From assembly GCA_035541595.1 (NCBI GenBank), contig DATKNA010000042.1, positions 1-6,891 on the forward strand: a stretch of DNA of 6,891 nucleotides. Reading direction: 5' to 3'. This document shows, in pieces, positions 1 to 4,772 of this stretch. A model generated the notes under the pieces. It ran no database searches, was not told the DNA's origin, and was given only the letters and a program-made list of their open reading frames with translations. The DNA comes from DATKNA01 sp035541595. Lineage in GTDB: Bacteria > Actinomycetota > Actinomycetes > Actinomycetales > Kineosporiaceae. Both the position numbers and the translations under genes were made by a program. Within the stretch, counting starts at the first letter, position 1, and the number at the start of each line of letters is the position of its first letter.

Positions 1-7
1 CTCTGGT

Positions 8-13
8 CCCTCC
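8..13 (-). promoter_or_regulatory. Ribosome-binding site for a gene starting at the left edge
   Basis: On the minus strand this reads GGAGGG, a near-perfect Shine-Dalgarno, with 7 nt left before the window ends. A start codon would therefore fall at or just outside position 1. It lies 28 nt after the Trm112-like stop codon, so the next gene is probably co-transcribed with it. In related actinobacteria the gene here is often a SIS-domain sugar-phosphate isomerase-like protein, but no coding sequence of it is visible. Confidence 0.55.
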
Positions 14-41
14 GGTCCCCTGCTCGGCACGCCCGGTCGCC

Positions 42-227
42 TCACTCGCGGGAGCGGGCCTCGTCGACGAGCAGCACGGGGATGCCGTCGTCGACCCGGT
101 AAGCCAACGGGCAGGCGGTGCACTGCAGTTCCGGTCCGCCGTCGGGGCCGGTGCCGTCCCGCAGGGTGCCACCGCAGGAGGGGCAGCGCAGGATCTCCCG
201 GAGCCAGGGCTGAATGCTCGTGGTCAC
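42..227 (-). CDS. Trm112-like zinc-ribbon protein
   Basis: A 61-residue protein with the whole Trm112/UPF0434 pattern: an N-terminal helix ending in LREILRCPSC, a CPSC knuckle (Cys15, Cys18), a second knuckle CTAC (Cys36, Cys39), then the family signature AYRVDDGIPVLLVDEAR. The four cysteines should bind one zinc. Eukaryotic and archaeal Trm112 is an obligate partner that stabilises several SAM-dependent methyltransferases acting on tRNA, rRNA and release factor. The partner in actinobacteria is unknown to me, and none is encoded in the window. The GTG start at 227 is chosen because AGGA lies 7 nt upstream and the length matches bacterial members (about 60 residues). The same frame stays open up to 422, but that extension is Arg-rich and unlike the family. 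The gene follows manB after a 217-bp gap and probably leads into the next gene through the ribosome-binding site at 8-13. Confidence 0.9.
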   Translation of the reverse strand: MTTSIQPWLREILRCPSCGGTLRDGTGPDGGPELQCTACPLAYRVDDGIPVLLVDEARSRE

Positions 228-234
228 GGGCCCA

Positions 235-238
235 TCCT
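235..238 (-). promoter_or_regulatory. Ribosome-binding site of the Trm112-like gene
   Basis: Minus-strand AGGA, 7 nt before the GTG at 227. It decides the start and excludes the long Arg-rich N-terminal extension of the same frame. Confidence 0.6.
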
Positions 239-253
239 GGCCTATCCGAGGGC

Positions 254-278
254 GGTCGGTGCGGCGACGCCGCCGACC
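254..278 (-). other. GC-rich hairpin upstream of the Trm112-like gene
   Basis: On the minus strand, GGTCGG pairs with CCGACC as a 6-bp outer stem. Inside it CGGC pairs with GCCG around a 3-nt loop, leaving a 2-nt bulge. It ends 26 nt before the GTG start. No U-rich tract follows, so it is not a standard intrinsic terminator. It could be a 5'-leader structure or a processing point between manB and the Trm112-like gene. The rest of 228-444 holds no convincing promoter or gene. It does contain GGGGCCCA twice, at 319-326 and 339-346. Confidence 0.35.
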
Positions 279-444
279 CCACGGCCGCCAGGAACGCCGG
301 CTCCCGGACGGATCAGCCGGGGCCCACCGGTTGCGCGGGGGGCCCAGCGGAAGGGTCCGGCGCAGGACGGTGGCCTTCGGCGAGCGAGCTTCTGACGGCG
401 CGCCCACACCGCGGGGCCTCACGGTGACGCCGCAGCGCCCTCCC

Positions 445-2025
445 TCAGCCCACCCGGACCAGCCTCAGCACCTCGTCCCGCAGCCGGCTCATCGTCGCCG
501 CGTCCACGGCCTCGGCGTTCAGCCGCAGCAGCGGCTCGGTGTTGCTCGGCCGCAGGTTGAACCACCACATCGGCGCCTGCGGGTGGGACACCGTGAGCCC
601 GTCGAGGCGGTCGATCCGCACCCCGGGACGCTCGGCGAACCTGGCCTCGACCCGGGCGGTGACCGCGACCACGTCGGCGACCCTGGAGTTGATCTCGCCA
701 CTCCCGACGTACCGCTCCTCCCCGGCCATGAGGGCCGACAGCGGGCCGTCCTGCCGGCCGAGGGCCGCCAGCACGTGCAGCGCGGCGAGCATGCCGGTGT
801 CGGCGAACCAGAAGTCGCGGAAGTAGTAGTGCGCCGAGTGCTCTCCGCCGAAGACGGCCTGCTCGCGAGCCATCTCGGCCTTGATGAACGAGTGCCCCAC
901 CCGGGTCCGGACGGCCCGTCCGCCGGCCTCGGCGATCGCCTCGGGGACGGCGCGGGAGGTGATCAGGTTGTAGATCACCGTGGGCGTGCGCCCGCACGCG
1001 CGCTCCTTCGCGATCTCCCGGCGCGCCACCAGAGCGGTCACCGCACTGGGCGTGACCGGGTCGCCCTTCTCGTCGACCACGAAGCACCGGTCGGCGTCCC
1101 CGTCGAAGGCGAGACCGATGTCCCCTTTCTCCCGGACCACCGCAGCCTGCAGGTCGCGCAGGTTCGCCGGCTCGAGCGGGTTGGCCTCGTGGTTGGGGAA
1201 CATGCCGTCGAGCTCGAAGTACAGCGGGACGACCTCGACCGGCAGCGCGGGCAGGCCCGCCGCCGTGCCCAGCACGGCGGGCGTCGTCAACCCGGCCATG
1301 CCGTTGCCGGCGTCGACGACGACCCGCAACGGCCGGATGCCGGACAGGTCGACGAGATCACGCAGGTACGCCGCATAGCCGCGCAGGAGGTCCTGTTCTA
1401 CGACCTCGCCGCGGCGGCCGCCCTCCCCCGGCTCCATGACCGTGCCGGGTCGCCCGGGTGCGCCCTCGTCCAGGAACTGCTGGGCGCGGTCGCGGATGCG
1501 GGCCAGTCCGGTGTCGAGGCTGATCGGGCGCGCCCCGGCGCGGCACACCTTGATGCCGTTGTACTCGGCCGGGTTGTGGCTCGCGGTGAACATCGCCCCT
1601 GGAGCGTCCAGCGCACCGCTGCCGTAGTAGAGGCCGTCGGTGCTGCACAGGCCGGCGAGGACGACGTCGAGCCCGCGGCCGGCCACCCCGTCGGCGAAGG
1701 CGCCGGCAAGCTCCGGCGACGACGGCCGCATGTCGTGCCCGACGACGACCCGGGAGGCCGGCGGCGCGCCGGCGTCCCCGGTTCGGGCGACCTCCTCGGC
1801 GAAGGCCGCGCCGAGCGCCCGGGCGACGTCGGCGTCGAGCTGCTCGCCGACCAGACCCCGAACGTCGTAGGCCTTGACGAGGGCACAGAGGTCCCGCGCG
1901 GGCCGGTCGGCATGCAGGTCGCCACGCCGGTCAGCGGTCATCTCGGCGGTCGGGCCGGCGGTCGGGTCGGCGGTCATCTCGGCGGTCGGGCGGGCGGTCG
2001 GGTCGGCGGCGGGGGGCGTCGGCAC
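445..2025 (-). CDS. manB: Phosphomannomutase/phosphoglucomutase (alpha-D-phosphohexomutase family)
   Basis: Interconverts hexose 6- and 1-phosphates in the cytoplasm; mannose-1-phosphate feeds GDP-mannose and glucose-1-phosphate feeds other nucleotide sugars. All four family motifs are present (numbering from the GTG at 2025): phosphoserine loop TASHNP 147-152 (Ser149), metal loop DGDADR 308-313, sugar-binding GEHSAHYYF 394-402 and phosphate-binding RPSNTEP 492-498. The conserved N-terminal KAYDVRG is at 51-57, much deeper than usual, because the first 30 or so residues are a low-complexity P/T/A tail made by a 36-bp tandem repeat. Three in-frame starts exist: GTG 2025 (526 aa), ATG 1977 (510 aa) and ATG 1941 (498 aa). 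None has a Shine-Dalgarno. GTG 2025 is kept because TAGGCT lies 8 nt upstream, as in leaderless genes; ATG 1941 gives the length closest to homologues. Enzyme identity is secure. The preference for mannose or glucose, and the start, are not. Confidence 0.93.
   Translation of the reverse strand: MPTPPAADPTARPTAEMTADPTAGPTAEMTADRRGDLHADRPARDLCALVKAYDVRGLVGEQLDADVARALGAAFAEEVARTGDAGAPPASRVVVGHDMRPSSPELAGAFADGVAGRGLDVVLAGLCSTDGLYYGSGALDAPGAMFTASHNPAEYNGIKVCRAGARPISLDTGLARIRDRAQQFLDEGAPGRPGTVMEPGEGGRRGEVVEQDLLRGYAAYLRDLVDLSGIRPLRVVVDAGNGMAGLTTPAVLGTAAGLPALPVEVVPLYFELDGMFPNHEANPLEPANLRDLQAAVVREKGDIGLAFDGDADRCFVVDEKGDPVTPSAVTALVARREIAKERACGRTPTVIYNLITSRAVPEAIAEAGGRAVRTRVGHSFIKAEMAREQAVFGGEHSAHYYFRDFWFADTGMLAALHVLAALGRQDGPLSALMAGEERYVGSGEINSRVADVVAVTARVEARFAERPGVRIDRLDGLTVSHPQAPMWWFNLRPSNTEPLLRLNAEAVDAATMSRLRDEVLRLVRVG
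1935..2006. repeat. 36-bp tandem duplication at the 5' end of manB
   Basis: Two adjacent copies, 1935-1970 and 1971-2006, differ at a single base (35 of 36 match), and each is itself built from degenerate GGCGGTCGGG-like steps. Because 36 is a multiple of 3 the manB frame is kept, giving the peptide repeats PTARPTAEMTAD and PTAGPTAEMTAD. Each copy contains a complete ATG with identical upstream sequence. Confidence 0.9.
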
Positions 2026-2033
2026 GGTGGACG

Positions 2034-2039
2034 AGCCTA
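2034..2039 (-). promoter_or_regulatory. Candidate -10 box for leaderless manB
   Basis: Minus-strand TAGGCT (TANNNT), 8 nt before the GTG at 2025. No recognisable -35 and no Shine-Dalgarno are present between the box and the start. It is the longest spacing among the similar cases in this window and therefore the weakest of them. Confidence 0.4.
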
Positions 2040-2101
2040 GCGACGGGGGCGCCTGCGCGCGGGCGGATGCCCGACTCGTTCCAGGCGGTGGGACTGCGGG
2101 C

Positions 2102-2374
2102 TCACCGCTTGCGGGTGTGTTCCAGGACGGCGTCGACGCCGATCTCGGCGCCGCCGGCGTGCGCCCAGCTGCGGTGCTCGCAGTGGTGGCAGGAGGTGAA
2201 GTCCACCGGGGTGCCGTCGGTGAGGCTCATCCGGAGACGGGTCACGTGCCCACTCCCGCAGACCGCGCAGGACGCGCCGTCGCGGTGCGAGCGCTGCGTC
2301 AAGGAACCCAGCGGAGCCGACGGTCTGCCGGCTCGGCGGCCGCGCTGGGCGGGGATGCGGGGAGTGGCGGCCAT
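2102..2374 (-). CDS. Small zinc-ribbon protein of unknown function
   Basis: A 90-residue protein. Residues 1-34 are basic and probably disordered. Residues 35-85 form a compact zinc ribbon with two knuckles, CAVC (Cys36, Cys39) and CHHC (Cys62, Cys65), separated by a beta-rich stretch (VTRLRMSLTDGTPVDFTS) and followed by EHRSW. The ATG at 2374 is supported by GAGGAG 6 nt upstream; a longer in-frame GTG at 2473 has no such site and adds a tail without similarity to anything I know. The gene lies between DUF3499 (130 nt upstream) and manB (76 nt downstream), the position that, as I recall, the uncharacterised Rv3258c occupies in Mycobacterium tuberculosis. Nothing in it suggests catalysis. A nucleic-acid or protein-binding adaptor is the most one can infer. 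Confidence 0.85.
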   Translation of the reverse strand: MAATPRIPAQRGRRAGRPSAPLGSLTQRSHRDGASCAVCGSGHVTRLRMSLTDGTPVDFTSCHHCEHRSWAHAGGAEIGVDAVLEHTRKR

Positions 2375-2380
2375 GGCGGG

Positions 2381-2386
2381 CTCCTC
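2381..2386 (-). promoter_or_regulatory. Ribosome-binding site of the 90-residue zinc-ribbon gene
   Basis: Minus-strand GAGGAG, 6 nt before the ATG at 2374. It fixes the start and contrasts with the neighbours on both sides, which lack such a site. Confidence 0.75.
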
Positions 2387-2504
2387 GGGATCGGCGGCAG
2401 GACCCCTCCGATCTCGGCGTCGGCCGCCCACGAGTTGAGTTCGGGGCGATTCCCGGCCGAACAGGACACCCACCGGAGCCTCTGCGGCGCGAGCCCGAGC
2501 GTCG

Positions 2505-2876
2505 TCAGCCGGATGGGTCGCGCAGCACGCGCAGGTGGCCGCGGCGGCCGATCTCGACGGTGGCCGTCTCCGCCACGGCCGTCGCGACGGGCTCCGGCTC
2601 GCGCGGGCGGGCGGCCTCGCGGACGGCGTCCGCCAGGGCCAGCAGGTCGTCGTCGGAGGGACGCGCGGGCGGAAGGTCCACGGCCAGCCGCACGACCTCC
2701 CAGCCGCGCGGGGCCGTGAGCCGCTCGGCGTGCTCGGAGCACAGGTCGTAGCAATGCGGTTCGGCGTACAGGGCCAGCGGTCCGAGCACCGCGGTCGAGT
2801 CCGAGTAGACGTAGGTCAGCGTGGCGACCGCGGCGCGGCCGCAGGCCGTCCTCGAGCACCTGCGCACACCACCCAC
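2505..2876 (-). CDS. DUF3499 family protein, putative zinc-binding
   Basis: A 123-residue protein. The N-terminal half matches the actinobacterial DUF3499 family: RRCSRTAC at 5-12, then ATLTYVYSDSTAVLGPLA, EPHCYDLC at 39-46 followed by SEH, and TAPRGWEVVRL. Cys7, Cys12, Cys46 and His49 look like a zinc site, with Cys42 as a further candidate. The C-terminal part is acidic and Ala-rich without a clear fold. The biochemical role is unknown. Homologues usually sit near manB and a whiB regulator; no whiB is seen here. I place the start at the GTG at 2876, which gives MGGVRRC, close in length to the start of homologues, and has TACTGT 7 nt upstream. A second in-frame GTG at 2867 would lose three residues; GTG-initiated forms further upstream lack support. 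Confidence 0.9.
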   Translation of the reverse strand: MGGVRRCSRTACGRAAVATLTYVYSDSTAVLGPLALYAEPHCYDLCSEHAERLTAPRGWEVVRLAVDLPPARPSDDDLLALADAVREAARPREPEPVATAVAETATVEIGRRGHLRVLRDPSG

Positions 2877-2883
2877 GGCGTGG

Positions 2884-2889
2884 ACAGTA
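2884..2889 (-). promoter_or_regulatory. Candidate -10 box for leaderless DUF3499 gene
   Basis: Minus-strand TACTGT (TANNNT), 7 nt before the GTG at 2876. That spacing puts the expected transcription start on the start codon itself. No consensus -35 is visible; the -35 region is occupied by the inverted repeat at 2892-2918. Confidence 0.5.
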
Positions 2890-2891
2890 CC

Positions 2892-2918
2892 CCTGGCACG
2901 CGGCGACGGGGTGCCAGG
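2892..2918. promoter_or_regulatory. Perfect 8-bp inverted repeat over the DUF3499 promoter
   Basis: CCTGGCAC (2892-2899) and GTGCCAGG (2911-2918) are exact reverse complements separated by 11 nt, with a 19-bp centre-to-centre distance, close to two helical turns. The repeat lies 28 nt after the lipoprotein stop codon at 2946 and just upstream of the TACTGT box. It could be an operator for a dimeric regulator acting on DUF3499, or a hairpin ending lipoprotein transcription. No T-run follows it, which weakens the terminator reading. Confidence 0.5.
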
Positions 2919-2945
2919 CACGCCGGACCCGGGCCGGAGCCCGGG

Positions 2946-3722
2946 TCAGCTCGCCGGGACGGTGACGACCTTGGACGCCGGGGGCGCCGCGAGGACCACC
3001 TTGGCGCCGAACTGGTCGAAGTCCACGTACTGCGCCGCCCCGGGACCGTAGGCGAGGCGAACGGGGTACGGCGTGCCGTCGAGCGTGACGTAGACGTCGC
3101 CCGACGCGCCGCCGTCGATCTCGAGGTCGATCACCCGACGGCCCTGCACCGTGGTCACGGAGCCCTTGGTCAGCACGCCGGTGGGCGCCAGCGCGGAGCC
3201 GTAGGCCCGCTGGACGTCGGTGAGCGCGAGGAACGGCTGGAAGGCGGCGCTGCTGGCGTCCGTGACCTTGAGGTACTTGCCGGCGAACGTCCGCGCGGCG
3301 GCGTCGCTGCCGGTGGCGGCCTTCCACGTCGCGGCGTCGAGCAGGACGTAGGCGACCTTGCCGATGCGCAGCACGCCGAGGTCGCGGCCCTCGCTGGCCA
3401 CCGATCCCGTCGCGCCCACGCCGCGGACGAGCCGGAGATCGAGGGTGTACGCCGTGCCGCCGTTCCGCACCGCGCCCCTGGCGTGCACGGTCCGGGCCGC
3501 GAGCAGCGCCGTCCGGGCCCGGGCGAGGATCTCGTCGGCCGAGGCGTCCTCCAGCTTCGACGGCGCCGTCGCGGAGGTTCCGGGCGAGGACGACCCGAAC
3601 CCGGGGGGCGACGACGCCGACCGCGTCGTCGAGGGCCCGCCCGAGCAGCCCGACAGGAACGCGACGGCCAGCCCGGTCAGCCCGGCCACTGCGAGGGATC
3701 GCGACGTCCGCACGCGTGCCAT
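2946..3722 (-). CDS. Secreted lipoprotein, LppX/LprG-like fold (first of a tandem pair)
   Basis: A 258-residue exported lipoprotein. Residues 1-26 are a lipoprotein signal: an Arg-containing n-region, a hydrophobic core and lipobox LSGC with Cys26 as the lipidation site and only cysteine. A Ser/Pro/Thr-rich linker follows to about residue 56. The rest (about 60-258) has the pattern of the actinobacterial LppX/LprAFG-type or LolA-like lipid-binding fold: an initial helix (ADEILARARTALLAARTVH), alternating beta strands, GKVAYVLLDAATWKAATG near 121-138, and a C-terminal signature of a PYPVRL strand then AQYVDFDQFGAKVVLAAPP. Family assignment is by pattern and is moderate; the ligand is unknown. 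The preceding gene is a paralogue ending 56 nt upstream. The start is ATG 3722, with GTG 3725 immediately before it. TAGGGT 6 nt before the ATG suggests a leaderless message, although AGGG within it could act as a ribosome-binding site. Confidence 0.85.
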   Translation of the reverse strand: MARVRTSRSLAVAGLTGLAVAFLSGCSGGPSTTRSASSPPGFGSSSPGTSATAPSKLEDASADEILARARTALLAARTVHARGAVRNGGTAYTLDLRLVRGVGATGSVASEGRDLGVLRIGKVAYVLLDAATWKAATGSDAAARTFAGKYLKVTDASSAAFQPFLALTDVQRAYGSALAPTGVLTKGSVTTVQGRRVIDLEIDGGASGDVYVTLDGTPYPVRLAYGPGAAQYVDFDQFGAKVVLAAPPASKVVTVPAS

Positions 3723-3728
3723 CACAGG

Positions 3729-3734
3729 ACCCTA
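3729..3734 (-). promoter_or_regulatory. Candidate -10 box for the first lipoprotein gene
   Basis: Minus-strand TAGGGT (TANNNT), 6 nt before the ATG at 3722, inside the 56-nt gap after the paralogous gene. The same bases contain AGGG, so a weak Shine-Dalgarno reading with 7-nt spacing cannot be excluded. Confidence 0.45.
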
Positions 3735-3778
3735 ACCCGGCCCGACACGTGCCGGTGTGGCGGAGGGTCGCGCAGCTG

Positions 3779-4615
3779 TCACGACCCTCCGCCCGGCTCC
3801 ACCACCCGGCCGGTGGGGCGGGCGTCGGGCGCGGGCAGCGACACGCGTGCGCCGTAGTCGGCGAAGTCGAGGAAGACGACCTGCCCGCTGGCGATCCCGT
3901 CGAGGCGCAATGGGTACGCCGGCCCGGTCGCGGCCACGTAGAGGGTGCTGCCCGCGCTGTCCCGGACCCCGACAACCGCCGTCCCCCGGATCGTCGCGAC
4001 CGGCCCGACCGTCGCCGGCCTGGCCGGGTCCGGCAGCGCCGCCGCGAAGGTCGTGGGTTGCGTGAGCTGTACGAACGAGGCGAAGTTGGTGTCGCTGGCG
4101 CCGGTCCGGACGCGGGAGCCCACCATCTGGCGGGCGCGCACGTCGTCACCCGTCACGGATCGCCAGAACGCGAGGTCGCCGCCGACGTAGGCGACGTCCC
4201 TGACCCGGGTGACGTCGACCGTCTGGCCGGAGGTGTTGATCGTGGCGATGCCACCGGAGTCACCGGCGATCCGGACGTCGACGACGTAGGCGTCCGCGCC
4301 GCGGACCGCTGTGCCGGTGACATGGACCGACGGCGCGGCGGAGAACGCCTGACGGGCCTCCTGCAGCAGTTGCGCGGCCGACCGGGTCTCGGCCGGCGCC
4401 GGCGTCCCCGCCGCATCGCCGGTGCCGGCCGATCCGGACGGGCCGGTCGACGATGACGTCGACGTCGCCGCCGGCGAAGGGGAGGCCGTGCTGTCGACGT
4501 CCGACGCCGGCCCGGTCGGGGCACTGGTGCAGGCGGCGAGGGCGATCGCGGCGGTGGCCACGACCACCGCCGGCACGATCCCTGTCGCGCCCGTCACGGC
4601 GCGCAACCTCGGCAC
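3779..4615 (-). CDS. Secreted lipoprotein, LppX/LprG-like fold (second of a tandem pair)
   Basis: A 278-residue lipoprotein, paralogous to the one downstream. The signal peptide (1-29) starts PRLRAV, has a long hydrophobic core and ends in lipobox LAAC with Cys29, the only cysteine. A Ser/Thr/Ala/Pro-rich linker spans about 30-78, longer than in the paralogue. The domain (about 80-278) aligns along its length: an opening helix (SAAQLLQEARQAFSAAPSVH), VRDVAYVGGDLAFWRSVTG, and a C-terminal YPLRL strand then QVVFLDFADYGARVSLPAP. A lipid or glycolipid carrier role is inferred from the fold only. The start is GTG 4615, because GGAGAGG lies 9 nt upstream and the resulting signal peptide has normal length. 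The GTG at 4669 would add 18 residues, lacks a ribosome-binding site and overlaps the likely -10 box. The gene is divergent from the metallopeptidase-family gene. Confidence 0.83.
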   Translation of the reverse strand: MPRLRAVTGATGIVPAVVVATAAIALAACTSAPTGPASDVDSTASPSPAATSTSSSTGPSGSAGTGDAAGTPAPAETRSAAQLLQEARQAFSAAPSVHVTGTAVRGADAYVVDVRIAGDSGGIATINTSGQTVDVTRVRDVAYVGGDLAFWRSVTGDDVRARQMVGSRVRTGASDTNFASFVQLTQPTTFAAALPDPARPATVGPVATIRGTAVVGVRDSAGSTLYVAATGPAYPLRLDGIASGQVVFLDFADYGARVSLPAPDARPTGRVVEPGGGS

Positions 4616-4624
4616 CGGCACCAC

Positions 4625-4631
4625 CCTCTCC
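4625..4631 (-). promoter_or_regulatory. Ribosome-binding site of the second lipoprotein gene
   Basis: Minus-strand GGAGAGG, 9 nt before the GTG at 4615. It selects this start over the upstream GTG at 4669. Confidence 0.6.
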
Positions 4632-4667
4632 GTGCCCGTCAGCGCTTCAGATCGGTTCCCGAGCGTC

Positions 4668-4673
4668 ACCGTA
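4668..4673 (-). promoter_or_regulatory. Candidate -10 box of the lipoprotein operon
   Basis: Minus-strand TACGGT (TANNNT). A start of transcription about 7 nt further on, near 4661, would give a leader of roughly 46 nt containing the ribosome-binding site at 4625-4631. No clear -35 is visible. It faces away from the box at 4761-4766, so the two define a compact divergent promoter region. Confidence 0.4.
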
Positions 4674-4743
4674 GGACGAGGGAGGGTCGTGGCGTGGGAG
4701 GCGCGCGGTGACGATCCGTGTCGAACCGCCCGCGCCGCGGACT

Positions 4744-4760
4744 GCGGGACGTCGGCCCGC
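4744..4760. promoter_or_regulatory. Short inverted repeat next to the metallopeptidase-family promoter
   Basis: GCGGG (4744-4748) and CCCGC (4756-4760) flank a 7-nt centre containing ACGT, directly before the TACTCT box. The arms are short and GC-only, so this may be chance in such rich sequence. Its place in the spacer of the promoter is the only reason to note it as a possible operator. Confidence 0.2.
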
Positions 4761-4766
4761 TACTCT
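4761..4766 (+). promoter_or_regulatory. Candidate -10 box for leaderless metallopeptidase-family gene
   Basis: Plus-strand TACTCT (TANNNT), 6 nt before the ATG at 4773. The intervening GACGGA is a poor Shine-Dalgarno and sits against the start codon, so initiation on a leaderless message is the better reading. Confidence 0.5.
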
Positions 4767-4772
4767 GACGGA

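Noticed and set aside
254..278. Hairpin as a Rho-independent terminator of manB
   Set aside because: It lies about 170 nt after the manB stop, and no U-rich tract follows on the minus strand.
228..422. N-terminal extension of the Trm112-like frame
   Set aside because: About 65 extra residues rich in Arg and Pro, unlike any Trm112 member, while a ribosome-binding site supports the internal GTG at 227.
214..2040. Plus-strand open frame of 608 codons opposite manB
   Set aside because: It lies antisense to all four catalytic motifs of manB and has no family signature of its own.
2535..3857. Long plus-strand open frame (440 codons) across DUF3499 and the first lipoprotein gene
   Set aside because: It is antisense to two recognisable genes, is Arg/Gly-rich without any domain pattern, and is the kind of open frame that very high GC produces by default.
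2299..4149. Minus-strand open frame of 616 codons in another frame of the lipoprotein-DUF3499 region
   Set aside because: Arg-rich shadow running through three real genes and their intergenic gaps.
4616..4669. Upstream GTG start (4669) for the second lipoprotein
   Set aside because: No Shine-Dalgarno before it, it overlaps the probable -10 box, and it would give an unusually long signal peptide.
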